The translations under genes were made by a program, and so were the position numbers. DNA of 64,000 nucleotides from Serripes groenlandicus (taxonomy: Eukaryota; Mollusca; Bivalvia; Cardiida; Cardiidae): positions 62,001 through 126,000 of the forward strand of contig JASEVX010000170.1 of assembly GCA_031761405.1 (NCBI GenBank). Direction: 5' to 3'. Below the pieces are notes generated by a model. The model saw only the letters and a list, made by a program, of their open reading frames with translations, ran no database searches and was not told the origin of the DNA. The first letter of the stretch is position 1; each line of letters starts with the position of its first letter. Below are positions 22,771 through 32,721 of this stretch, in pieces.

Positions 22771-23112
22771 ACAAGTGGTCAACAACAGTAACAGAACAGT
22801 TCTAGAGCATCTGTCCCTGAAATGTTGTAGAACTGTTCTAGAACAAGTGGTCAACAACAGTACCAGAACAGTTCTAGAGCATCTGTCCCTGAAATGTTGT
22901 AGAACTGTTCTAGAACAAGTGGTCAACAACAGTAACAGAACAGTTCTAGAGCATCTGTCCCTGAAATGTTGTAGAACTGTTCTAGAACAAGTGGTCAAAA
23001 ACAGTAACAGAACAGTTCTAGAACATCTGTCCCTGAAATGTTCTAGAACTGCTCTAGAACACAAGGTCAAAACAGTTCTAGAACAGTTCTAGAACATTTC
23101 AGGGACAGATTT
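22771..23112. repeat. 72-bp minisatellite ending in an inverted copy
   Basis: Units start at 22771, 22843, 22915 and 22987 with exact 72-bp spacing, rich in the palindrome GTTCTAGAAC. Arms 23027-23049 and 23086-23108 form a perfect 23-bp inverted repeat at the right side. Long ORFs on both strands arise only because 72 is a multiple of three. Confidence 0.92.
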
Positions 23113-23602
23113 GTCTCGTTTAACGTAATAGATATGTTCTTGAAATGTTCTAGAACTGAAGTAGACTTGTTCTAGAACTCTTCTAGAACTCTTATTCTAG
23201 AATAATGTTAGTATATTTCTAGAACTGTTCCAGATCATTTCGCAGGGGAAATTTGTGACAAGATGAGAAATTGAACTTCATGAACGAGCAACAGCAGATT
23301 GTAATTCCGTGTGTTAATATTTCCAATTTAATATGACTGATACAAGAAGATTTTAACGAAACAACATCTTTTATGATCATCATTCCCGATGTAATATTGT
23401 ATTTTATTGCATTCCAGAACATTAAAAGGACACAAAAGCATCTATCTGGAAAACTTATTGTTGGGTATATGTTGAATCTCCACACATGTTATAAATAAGA
23501 AATGGAATTTGTTTCTAACTTCAAACTTTGATTTATGGAACCATCTATATTATTACAAAGACATTTTTAGTGATTTTCCTTTTCCCACATGATAAGTAAT
23601 TT
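23113..23602. other. minisatellite debris, then unassigned
   Basis: Scattered TTCTAGAAC motifs extend to about 23230. Beyond that nothing is recognised up to F3. Confidence 0.5.
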
Positions 23603-23812
23603 GAGGGCTTGGCGTGAAACGGTTGTAACTAAAATTGGCATTTTTTTACCAAGGTTAATCACCTCACCATAAAGTCTTTATAAGCGTTAAATCATTTTTC
23701 TTGGTAAACAATGGGAATTTAGGTGCCATTGCTCGTTCTGAGCAATGGCACCTAAATTTGCATTGTTTACAAAGGGGTCAAAATAGTTACAACAGTTTCA
23801 CGCCAAGCCCTC
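23603..23812. mobile_element. MITE F3 with GAGGGCTTGGCGTGAAAC ends
   Basis: It is 210 bp with 28-bp inverted ends (one mismatch). The inner palindrome at 23704-23770 has arms of 31 bp with two mismatches. The palindrome core ATTGCTCGTTCTGAGCAAT is almost identical to that of F1, although the ends are unrelated and no TTAA flanks it. Target duplication not found. Confidence 0.82.
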
Positions 23813-23819
23813 GGATCAT

Positions 23820-24110
23820 CATACCTATACGCTATTTGATGCTACTGCAGCAGACAAATTATTGAAAACCTTGTGGCAAAATGACAATGTCTCAATCTTT
23901 ACAACTCTATATTCAATAATCAAACATTCATTTACAGATCAAGATATTTTCATAGTCTCTTGCTGCATACATATCAAAGGGTGAAATGTTTATGTGTACA
24001 ATGTTCTCTAAACTCCCCCTGCAACGAAGGCATCAGGAAAGGGGTTATTTTGACAATTTCCTCAGCTATAAAATCTGCTGAAACCAAAAAACCCTGCCAA
24101 CATGAGACTA
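23820..24110. other. F1 debris, otherwise unassigned
   Basis: TACTGCAGCAGACAAATTATTG near 23845 and AGTCTCTTGCTGCATAC near 23955 are eroded F1 arms. Confidence 0.45.
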
Positions 24111-24346
24111 ATAACCCTTTCCATCATAATATAATTCTTCAACAGACGACTTTGAACATATTTTGCCAAAAAATAGAAAATCTCTATAATTGAATGGAAA
24201 GTTACCTATTACTAAAAGTGGAAAACATTGTGGCAAAAAAAAGATGAAATTGCTTGGTTTGAGCAATTTTTTATTTAGTCATTTTGTTTTCAAAAGCCGT
24301 CTGCTGCAGAGGTGTCAGAAAGCATCTATATGAGGGAAAGGGTTAA
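24111..24346 (-). mobile_element. F1 MITE
   Basis: Left flank ATAA, right TTAA; hairpin TTGCTTGGTTTGAGCAA with one mismatch. Confidence 0.8.
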
Positions 24347-24898
24347 ACCTACCACAGCCTAAATCATGCCAACTTCATAATTAGTCTTCAAGAGCATAAA
24401 ACATTCTGCAAACAATTTTTTTGATAAATGGTTTCAGATGCCTGTAGAATGAGCAATGTGTCAGCATAGAGAAGCATTTCCTTGGCGACCAGTTTCGTAA
24501 ATCAAAAAATTTGAGACAAGTCGATTACCTTCCCAGATGTAGGCTTTTCAAACATGTTCACAAAAATAAATCACATTTCATCATAATTTACGATCTTTCT
24601 GCTTGGAACATGACAGACAACATTGTTAGATTGGGCAAAACAAATCAGTTAATCTTTAAACCATTGTTGGAGGCAGATATATCCTTTATAAACAAAATGG
24701 GAAAGGAGAAATTTCTAGCTTATTATTAAGAGCAATTTTTACGCTTTTCATATTTTCTATGCCAATTCTAATCAGACTTTGTATTTAGTTATATCTCATG
24801 TACTTCTTCATATATTTTCATAACAGATAACTTCATAAACTGTATATTCCTTTCCCACCTGCAGAAGCATTTGCGAAAGAGGACTTTTGAAATTGCTC
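24347..24898. other. unassigned
   Basis: A 72-codon plus frame at 24511-24729 has no recognisable domain. Traces of F1 occur at 24695-24890. Confidence 0.45.
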
Positions 24899-25127
24899 TT
24901 AACCCTTTCCCTCATACGACAATTCTGCAGCAAACGACTTTTTTGTCAAAACTGGAAAATCTCAATAATTGAATGGATATTAATAAAACATAGGACTTAA
25001 AGTGGAGAACATTGTGGCAAAAGGAGAAATTGCACGTCTTGTGCAATTTCTTCTTTTGTCACTATGTTTTCAAAAAGCCGTCTGCTGTAGAGACGTCAGA
25101 AAGCGTCTATATGAGGGAAAGGGTTAA
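24899..25127 (-). mobile_element. F1 MITE
   Basis: TTAA both sides; hairpin TTGCACGTCTTGTGCAA. Small deletion at the left, 8-bp insertion before the hairpin. Confidence 0.87.
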
Positions 25128-25233
25128 TATTTGTACTTTATTTTTTATCGAGATTTCCTGTATTTTTGTCTGCAGTTTTGATCAAAGTCGTCTTCTGCAG
25201 CTTGTTGCATCTCGAATAGAGTTAAGGTGTCAG

Positions 25234-25633
25234 CTAAACCCTTTCCCACATAAAGCAAATCTGCAGAAGATGACTTTGAAAGTATCTTGGAAGAAATGTT
25301 TGTTTGTTTGTTTGTTTAGAGTTTAACGCCGCTTTCAACAGCGTTGGTCATATCACGGCGGTCAGTGCACCTACCCATGTTTTCCTGGCTTTCCCACACC
25401 AGTACTTACACAACATTCTTTCGAAGCCACTGACTACTTTCTCACATAAATCAGAGGTGAGAGGCAATGGAAAAATCGCCCGAAAGAATGTTCGCCACAA
25501 CCGGGTTTGGAAGAAATGAAGAAAGTCTCTGTGTGTGAGATTATTATTGAAAATAGTTGAAAACATTGCGGCAAACAGAGAAGTAATCTGCTGTAGACCC
25601 TTCAGAAAGCGTCTGTTTCTGGGAAAGGGTAAA
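25234..25633 (-). mobile_element. F1 MITE interrupted by a SINE
   Basis: Left part 25234-25298 (CCCTTTCCCACATAAAGC), right part 25507-25633 (AAAACATTGCGGCAAAC to GGGAAAGGGTAAA). The SINE 25299-25506 sits between. Confidence 0.75.
25299..25506 (-). mobile_element. bivalve Meta/MESC-like SINE, 5'-truncated, in an F1 copy
   Basis: On the minus strand the body ends with AACGGCGTTAAAC-like sequence and an (AAAC)n tail. It shares GTTTAACGCCG, TATCACGGCGG and CACACCAGTACT with 48561-48803. The tRNA head is missing. A perfect 12-bp duplication, TTGGAAGAAATG, lies at 25287-25298 and 25507-25518. The host is the F1 copy 25234-25633. Confidence 0.82.
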
Positions 25634-26070
25634 AGGCTTGAAAATGTCTTCAGATCAGAATTTTTTTCTGATAGAGTGGGGAAAAGATTGACAAAGTGAA
25701 AATGTTTGAAATTTTGAAAATTATCCAAGAATTGATGGTGTATGCTAATTGGCCAGTTAAATCCGACTTAAACATGACCAGCAAATTAATAAGGGTTAAA
25801 CAACAACAATGTAACATGTGTTGTAACACAGGCAATGTTACACCACTTTTCCTGTTTAACTCATTTTCCTAATTTGATGAATTAACTTCAAACAATCTCA
25901 GAAAGTGTTCCATCATCAATCAACCAAAAAAAAAAGAAGAATTTTACCCTTTGACTTGATACAAATGCATTGCAGGAGAGGATTTTTTTTAATCCTTTCC
26001 TACTTCGTTGCAGACGCAATTCCTCATGTTTGCAGCAGACAACCTTTGAAAACATTGTCGGGAGATGGAA

Positions 26071-26305
26071 TTAACCCTTTCCCTCATACGACAATTCTGC
26101 AGGCCAGCAGACGACTTTGAACATATTTTGTCAAAAAATGAAAAATCTCTATAATTGAATGGATAACCTATGACTAAAAGTGGAAAACATTGTGTCAAAA
26201 GGAGAAATTGCTCGTTTTGAGCAATTGTTTCTTTTGTCACTATGTTTTCAAAAAGCCGTCTGCTGCAGAGGCGTCAGAAAACGCCTATATGAGGGAAAGG
26301 GTTAA
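26071..26305 (-). mobile_element. F1 MITE
   Basis: TTAA both sides; 5-bp insertion at the left arm; hairpin TTGCTCGTTTTGAGCAA. Confidence 0.88.
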
Positions 26306-26730
26306 CCATGTTTTCTCCTTAATTCTGAAACTGCACTTGACCGAAATATCCCCTAGATATTATTTTCAAAGTCATCTGTTGCAGATTTATTGTATCTGGG
26401 CAAGAGATGAAAACTTGAAAAGAATTAAAATTGCTAAAATGATGAACAATTTCTCTTTTTCCCAGAAGGTTTTCAGTTCTGTATTACTTGACATTATTGA
26501 CCTGTCCCTGACATTTTATACATGTATTTACCACTTGCAGATCGTAATGGCTCAGCGCAAATTAAATGTAACTGCTACTGCTACAGTTACGATCATCTCG
26601 CGCTAAGACAACAAGATAAATTCTGTCGTGTCTGCAGTAGACAACTTTGGAAATCATTAAAGCAAATGGAGAAAATGCCCATAATGATAATTTTCTTCAT
26701 TTGCCTTTTATTGTTTTCAACTTTTTATTT

Positions 26731-26818
26731 TTAACCCATTAACTTCACACAGACGACATTTGATGCCTGCTGTTGTTTTCACAGTTTTCTGCAAATTTGT
26801 TGTTTGAGGGAAAGGAAT
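26731..26818 (+). mobile_element. MITE F2, left-end fragment
   Basis: TTAACCCATTAACTTCACAC, ACGACATTTGATGCCTGCTGT match the left end of 16932-17162. The rest is an F1-like right end (GTTTGAGGGAAAGG), so the copy is chimeric or overwritten. Confidence 0.6.
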
Positions 26819-26875
26819 AAATGAAACACAGTTAATGTAGAGAACTTGGCAGTTACAATCAGGATTCAAACTCTG

Positions 26876-27100
26876 TTAACCCTTTCCCACTTACAATAAA
26901 TCTACTATAGACATCTTTGAAAACATTTTGGCAAGAATGCAGAAAAAAATATAAATGAAAGGGAAATTATAGAAAAGAGTTGAAAAGATTGTGTGATTAA
27001 AAGGCGAAAATACTCATTATGAGCAATTTCTTCATGTGCAACAATGTGTTCACAAAGTCATCTGCTGAAGATGCATTAGGTACATGTAAGAAATTAGGAT
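26876..27100 (-). mobile_element. F1 MITE, degenerate, in the Eph intron
   Basis: TTAACCCTTTCCCACTTAC, CTCATTATGAGC hairpin core and CATCTGCTGAAGATGC. Its right end is lost about 20 bp from the Eph splice donor. Confidence 0.65.
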
Positions 27101-27113
27101 ATAATTCTGGACT

Positions 27114-27121
27114 GTACTTAC
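27114..27121 (-). other. splice donor of the Eph exon
   Basis: On the minus strand the exon ends ...TTTAG and continues GTAAGTAC, a near-consensus donor. It follows the Cys-Leu-Gly of the cysteine-rich region, where vertebrate Eph genes also change exon. A degenerate F1 copy lies about 20 bp into the intron. Confidence 0.8.
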
Positions 27122-27806
27122 CTAAACATTTCTCCTCCTCGCGTCCGTCGTAACCTGGATGACACAGACAGCTTCCAAGCGGAATATCCCACGTGCCATC
27201 GCTCATACATCGATACGATGGCGGGGAATTTTCAGAGGAATTTGGCACACAGATACCTTTGACTTGAACACTGGACGTATGATCCTTTCCAGTTGCTGTT
27301 TCTGGAAAAACTGCGTAGTTAACGGTCGTGTTTGCGCATGTTTCGTAGTAAATACGTATTGCAACTAACGTGAGACACGAGCCTGTATCTTGGAATGCAA
27401 AGTAAATTCCTCTGAGGTTTTTCTCTAGCGACACAAATCTAGTCTCTGTGTTCAGTAAGATATCAGAGGAACTCTCACCTAAGTTTTTGGCCGGAATTTT
27501 ATCCACGGTTTTATATGTGCTTTTATCCCATGAAGGCATTTCATCATTTGCGAAGTCTTTATCCGCTTCGTACATATATAAATTGAAAGTTTCACGACAT
27601 TGCTGAAGCGTCGTAGGGTCTGAATGCTGTACGCACTTTCTCATAGTAAATGTCATTTCAACATGTAAACTATTGGCATCTCGAACATCGATAAACGGCG
27701 TTCGGAGCCAGTTATTGACTTCGCGACTGCTAACATAGCAAGATGTGTAAACCCTGATGGGATCATCCTCTGAGATCGCTGACACGTACGTAGATACTTC
27801 ATTCCA
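27122..27806 (-). CDS. Eph receptor tyrosine kinase, exon for ephrin-binding domain (partial gene)
   Basis: This exon encodes the extracellular ligand-binding domain of an Eph receptor, the membrane tyrosine kinase that binds ephrins at cell contacts. The 685-bp exon begins with a Trp codon directly after a pyrimidine-rich acceptor ending in CAG, and ends at a strong donor (TTTAG then GTAAGTAC). It holds 228 codons plus one base, so it is phase 0 at the start and phase 1 at the end. Family hallmarks, read in order, are W-N-E-V, PIRVYTSCYV, NWLRTPFI, VEMTFTMRKC, QCRETFNLYMYEAD, GIYFAFQDTGSCLTLVAIRIYYETC, then the cysteine-rich YRCMSDGTWDIPLGSCLCHPGY. Vertebrate Eph genes have one large exon with the same content and a similar length. 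Signal peptide, remaining cysteine-rich region, FN3, transmembrane, kinase and SAM exons were not recognised in the window. Which Eph subtype it is cannot be told; invertebrates commonly have a single Eph. Confidence 0.92.
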
Positions 27807-27822
27807 CTGCAATTAAAAAAAG
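27807..27822 (-). other. splice acceptor of the Eph exon
   Basis: On the minus strand a run of T residues is followed by AATTGCAG, then the TGG that opens the Eph ligand-binding domain. Homology to Eph proteins begins exactly here, so no in-exon start codon is needed. Confidence 0.8.
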
Positions 27823-28039
27823 AAAACATAATCAATATACGGAAAGGGAAGACCATGCAGGAGCTGGCACTTAACCACATGTATATTTTACTGAAATAGT
27901 GAGGGCTTTTGAAAACACAATGGCATTTTTTACCTTTTTTCCACAATATATATATTTCATATTGTATAATATATGGATAAATACTCTTAAATTATACTTT
28001 TATTTTTTAGAGATGTTTTCTAAATTGGTTGTAGATATT

Positions 28040-28310
28040 TTGTAAATGAGAGTTAGTTATAGGAGGTCTTACTCGAAAGTATCTCTTTAAGTCACTTTAA
28101 ATCCTATTTTGTGAGTACACCATGGTAACATCTCAGTCCCAATAGCTTATGCTGTTGGTACTCGAAAGAATCATGTCACTGTAACATAAATGTTTCAGTG
28201 ATATAATATATTGATGATTATTTTGTGTACCAACAGCAAGGGGTCAATTGAGCAATAAGAGATGGGTCCGAGAGAACTTTTAGAGAAGCTTCTACTAGTC
28301 TCCTGCTCTC
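28040..28310. mobile_element. hAT-like foldback element, degenerate
   Basis: CTGTTGGTACTCGAAAGAATC and the inverted GATTATTTTGTACCAACAG show the same central palindrome as 28576-28774, more decayed. The CORE-SINE begins directly after it. Confidence 0.4.
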
Positions 28311-28320
28311 TTGGCCTCTG

Positions 28321-28552
28321 GGAATCCGCTGTGGTAGAGTGGTTAGCGTCGGGGATTTCGAAACCGGGTGTCCCGGGTTCGATGCCCACTCGCGGCACTA
28401 CGGTCATGGTGGAGTGACCTTGGGCAAGGCACATTTTCTAGCCTAGTACTGGTTTGTTTACCCAGGGATCATGAATAATTAAATTTAATTGCGCGCTAAA
28501 TGACCTTAGCTGTCGATGCGCCATAAAACAATATACATTCATTCATTCATTC
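28321..28552 (+). mobile_element. tRNA-derived CORE-like SINE, copy 2, complete with target duplication
   Basis: Box A TGGTAGAGTGG and box B GGTTCGATGCC lead into TGACCTTGGGCAAGGCAC, a body shared with 5741-5989, and a (CATT)n tail. The 10-bp repeat TTGGCCTCTG flanks it at 28311-28320 and 28553-28562. It sits between two foldback-type elements. Confidence 0.85.
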
Positions 28553-28575
28553 TTGGCCTCTGAATAAGTCACACT

Positions 28576-28774
28576 CAGAGCCCTAGATAAGGGGCGTTTT
28601 CCATGTTATAAAATCCTTATTAGATCCTATAACCCTATGTTGTGGACACTCTAAAGAATCATCTCAGTGAGACGATTCTTTTGAGTACCCACAGCATAGG
28701 GTATGCTTTAATAATAAGAGAGAAATTGTGGGGAAAAAGAGCTGAATTGTAACCCCTCCTTATCTGGACCTCTG
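28576..28774. mobile_element. hAT-like foldback element with central palindrome
   Basis: The ends CAGAGCCCTAGATAAGG and CAGAGGTCCAGATAAGG are inverted. The centre (28633-28701) is a palindrome with arms of about 34 bp from CCCTATGTTGTGG to CCACAGCATAGGG, loop around CAG. Confidence 0.6.
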
Positions 28775-29024
28775 TAATACAGTACAATTTTAACTCATCT
28801 AAGGGTTGCTGCCGACGAATGTTTGCCGTTACTCACTAACACTGATATATCATTGTCCAGAATGTAATTTCCTACATGTCAAAGTTCATACATGTCTCGC
28901 ATTTTTTTCCCAAGAAACCTCTTGACAATGTAAATCCTTAATCTAAAACCTTTTCTTAATAATTATTGGTGTGTCTGTTTTCCTTGACCTTGAAGGAATT
29001 TTAACTGTTCACTTGGTAAGATAA

Positions 29025-29213
29025 TTTGACAATTCTGCAGCAGATGACTTGTTTGAACATATTTTGTCAAAAAGTAGAAAATCTCTATAATTGAATGGAT
29101 AACTTATGACTAAAAGTTGAAAATTTAACATTGTGGCAAACTGTTAACATGTTTTCAAAAAGCTGTCTGCTGCAGAGCCGTCATAAAGCATCTATATGAG
29201 GGAATGGGATATA
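29025..29213 (-). mobile_element. F1 MITE, hairpin deleted
   Basis: GACAATTCTGCAGCAGATGAC to GAGGGAATGGGAT; the sequence jumps from CATTGTGGCAAAC to ATGTTTTCAAAAAGC. Confidence 0.68.
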
Positions 29214-30104
29214 TGGCATTTTTCTGTTTAACATTTATTTCAATCTTATCACAGATGTTTTCTAGTAAGTTTCCAGTAGTACTCGATACAGTCATTGGAA
29301 ATATACATGTATATAGTTTAACAGTGAATCGATCGATTCAGATAAGTCTGCTCCATCTCATTAGAATCTAAGTGAGTTACAATGACAGACTCTAGATCTT
29401 TTATATATGAACATTGAAGAGGATGCACAGGCTGATCTGGTTCTACAACCTTTTGTTAAAACCCCACCTTTATATCACCTTTCACAAAGATCTTAGTCAT
29501 TGTCTTAGCACAGTGAGTTTTCAACAAAAGTCTAGCCAAAGAATGGTTCAATTGCTATATAGTGACCGTGTTCTATTTGATGTTAACACTGTGCTTGTAT
29601 AACAATACCGATAGAGAATCAAGAAGACTGAATCAGCTAGAGTAGAAATAATAAGACAAATTCTATTAAAATACAGATCTCCCTTTTCCTTCGTTCTAAA
29701 CATTTTTTGACATCTCTACAGAAGAATATCTGATTCAATAGTTTCTTCCCTTTCAAGAGATTACAACAAAGCATGTGAAACATGAATAGGAATGGCAGAA
29801 TACAAAAGACTGAGTAAATAAGACAACTTCTATAACAAAATATTAGCTCTCTGAGTGATTGTCACATCCTCAATCTCTCTGTACAGCCCATTATTTTTGC
29901 ACACACCATGAGAAAAACATGCCACATTGAGCACATGCAAATTAATTTTTAAGAGACCAATCTAGCGTTACAATTGGTCTAGAAATGTAACTACATGTTT
30001 GCCAATCATATATCTCTTTCCAACATACAAAACATGAGTATTTCTCCTTATGCATTTACAATAACAATGCTTTTGAAAGATATAAGATCTGCAAGTGGGA
30101 AAGG
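29214..30104. other. unassigned
   Basis: No clear repeat or coding signal; a weak F1 right end at 30060-30110 (CTGCAAGTGGGAAAGGG). Confidence 0.5.
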
Positions 30105-30325
30105 GTAAAGAATCTGTTGCAGACGACTTTCAGAGCATCTGGGGGCTATAATCAAGGGACATCTATTATGAATAAATTTATTTGAAAGAAAATATTGTGG
30201 CGAAATGAGCAATTGCTAATTATGAGGAATTCAAAATTACTGTTTGGCCTCTGACTGTTATCAAATGTTGTCTGCTGGAGTTGTGTGAAAAACTATGTGT
30301 CTGCAAGTGGGAAAGGACAAAATGT
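30105..30325 (-). mobile_element. F1 MITE fragments, degenerate
   Basis: GCAGACGACTTTCAGAGCATC, TATTGTGGCGAAATGAGC and CTGCAAGTGGGAAAGG occur in order. Confidence 0.45.
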
Positions 30326-30569
30326 TTCAAAATCTTTAACCAAAGACAATTTGGTCAAGTTTAATTAACTGCAACCATTCTGAATAAATTATTTTTTAAA
30401 GAAACAAAATCAATTACGTGAACTAATCATAATTGTCATCAAATCGACAATTTCTTTTAAATTCAGAATGGTCAATGAATTCTGGTCCAGACATATATTC
30501 AACATGCAGATCTACTTATTTTAAGACAAGGTACATTATTTAAAGTTCATGTTCTTAAATCCTAATTTA

Positions 30570-30710
30570 ACAGAATTGTCTCAGTGAAACCATTTATATT
30601 GAGTACCCACAACAATGGATGGGGTTGGATTACAAGTTAGATAGTGTGTGGGGAAAGACAAGTTTACCCCGCTCTCATCTCTATCTCTGCACTAGCATTA
30701 AGTATGGTTT
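30570..30710. mobile_element. hAT-like foldback element, half copy
   Basis: TTGTCTCAGTGA, TGAGTACCCACAACA and the right-hand CTCATCTCTATCTCTG align with the right half of 28576-28774. Confidence 0.4.
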
Positions 30711-31240
30711 TGACATGGAGAGACATTTCGCTCAATTTTCAGAATGGGGTGGAAAATATCATGTCAAACAATGAACATGGCACCTTTTGTGATTTGCTTT
30801 TCCCGCTACTCACATAGGCATTAGATTTGACAGGAAGTAGAATTGAATTCTGGGATTTGATGGATCGCAATTCTTCGATGGAATATTTGGCATTGGCTTA
30901 CGAATTGTCGCCGGAAAAATGGTTTAGTATGATTGGTATTTGTCGAGTGTTTTATGAGGTTTTTGCGTTTGTGAGAAATAATGTCATATTCATGTAATAA
31001 AATATCTGGAATTGAGCTATGCCTTTGAACTATGATATATTGGCATGTCGTTGGTAAATACAACATGTGCACAAGCCTGTCACTCAAGATGACACTAGGA
31101 AAACAACGACGGAAATTGGAGTTTTAACCAAACCTAACTTTCTGAAGACAAGTGATTTTTCTGTCCTCATGATTAAATTGTTACTTATATTCTTCCATCA
31201 CTTCTGTTGGGATTTTATGATATTTTCAACAGTATTTCAA
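30711..31240. other. unassigned
   Basis: Two overlapping opposite frames of 85-88 codons exist but show no domain and no splice context. Confidence 0.45.
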
Positions 31241-31534
31241 ACTAGAAATATCACTGAAGGTGATGAATACCCCCAGCTGGTGCCTGACAATAAACATATG
31301 TATGAGAAATTCAAGGGGCCATAACTCATTTAAAAATAATTCCAGTGCAACACGCCGACAATATGCACAACTAGGCTTGGTATCAATCATTCTTGCGAAT
31401 TTATATTAAATTCTGACCAAGGGTTGCTGAGAAATAGTGTTCACAAGAAATGTCTACAGACCAATGGACCGACCGACAAGCGTGACTCCTATATACAGCC
31501 CCCATATACTTAGTATAATGTATCTGGGGGTATA
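31241..31534 (+). mobile_element. short Helentron-type (HINE-like) element, second copy
   Basis: ACTAGAAATATCACTGAAGG, ATACCCCC, GGGGCCATAACTC, ACCGACCGACAAG and a terminal CCCCCATATAC...GGGGGTATAA hairpin align with 892-1191 in the same order. The tetranucleotide run has almost gone. Confidence 0.7.
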
Positions 31535-31994
31535 ATGAAACATGGCTACAGAAAACCTATTCATTATTTACTGGTGACTTGAACCAGTACAGTCCATTTG
31601 GCAAGTAAATCATCACAGTGCATTGCCCATTGAGCACAGACAGACAAGTAGAAAAAGAGGGTCTTCTTAGAAGCCATAAGAGTGTCTTTGCAATGTTAAA
31701 GATTTTACAAACAATTCAACAAAACGTTTTTCCAGTCAGATCTGCAATAAACATTTGGATGGAGGTGTGGCAATATGAATCAATCACATAGATGCATACC
31801 AAATGACAACTGTACAGAATATTCATTGCAATAATAAACAATGCAGATAGAACCGAGTCTCTTTACAAAAACCATCAAAACTATGTGTAATTAATCATGT
31901 GAAGGAGATGACAAATTGTCTTATTACTAAATCCCCTGTCACAATAATAGGGTAACCCTTCAACAGTGATGTAAGCAGTCGCAGGTCTCTTACT
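31535..31994. other. unassigned
   Basis: Nothing recognised. Confidence 0.5.
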
Positions 31995-32226
31995 AAGATA
32001 ACCCTTTCCCAAGTTTCCAACATATAACACATCTGCATGCAGCAGACGTCCCTGAAACCATGAGGCAAATTTATGGGAGATCTTTTCAAAGAGTTGAATT
32101 CATAAACTGTGTGGCAGAAGGATAAATTACTCATTGTGAGCTTTTTACTCTTTTTTTGGCTAACTGTTTTCAGATGTGTCTACTGCAGATGCGTCTGAAT
32201 GCGGCTTTATGTGGAAAAGGGATAAG
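31995..32226 (-). mobile_element. F1 MITE, degenerate
   Basis: ATAACCCTTTCCCAAGTTTCC, ATCTGCATGCAGCAGACG to ATGTGGAAAAGGGATAAG; its right end touches the poly-G run. Confidence 0.55.
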
Positions 32227-32253
32227 GGGGGGGGGGGGGGGGGGGGGGGGGGG
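32226..32253 (+). repeat. run of 28 G
   Basis: Twenty-eight consecutive G lie between the right end of one F1 copy (GGGATAAG) and the left end of another (GAGATAACCC). Confidence 0.95.
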
Positions 32254-32257
32254 AGAG

Positions 32258-32557
32258 ATAACCCTTTCCCTCATACGACAATTCTGCCGCAGACGCCTTA
32301 GAACATAATATTATGTCAAAAAATAGAATATCTCTATAATTGAATGGATAACCTATCGATGCAGCATGACTGAAAACATTGAAGCAAAACTATGGAAAAT
32401 CTCTATAAAGGAAAGTAAAGCTATTGAATTGAGTTGAAAACACTGTGACAAAATAAGAAATTGCACTAATGAGCAATTTCTCCTTTTTTAACCATGCTTT
32501 CAAAAGTCATCTGCTGCAGACGTGTAAAAAATCGGCCTGCATGTGAGAAGGGGTTAA
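32258..32557 (-). mobile_element. F1 MITE, chimera of two copies
   Basis: A left end of the CGACAATTCTGC type runs to about 32360, then a second subtype continues to GAAGGGGTTAA. Confidence 0.65.
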
Positions 32558-32721
32558 TCCATTTGTTTATCTCATAAAGTAAACAAATAATTGACAGACA
32601 GAATGAGATCATGTGACTAGATTACTGTTCTACTCACACTTAGTGACAAATTGCATGAAAGATATGTAATAACATCTTCAATATATCATACTGCCAGGAA
32701 AAATTCCATCTTTACTGCAAT

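Noticed and set aside
22765..23092. Overlapping ORFs of about 100 codons on both strands
   Set aside because: They follow the 72-bp tandem repeat, whose length is a multiple of three; the repeated peptide is a by-product.
25348..25728. Minus ORF of 126 codons
   Set aside because: It spans a SINE, its target duplication and F1 sequence; open by chance.
27159..27368. Plus-strand ORF within the Eph exon
   Set aside because: It is the antisense shadow of the conserved minus-strand exon.
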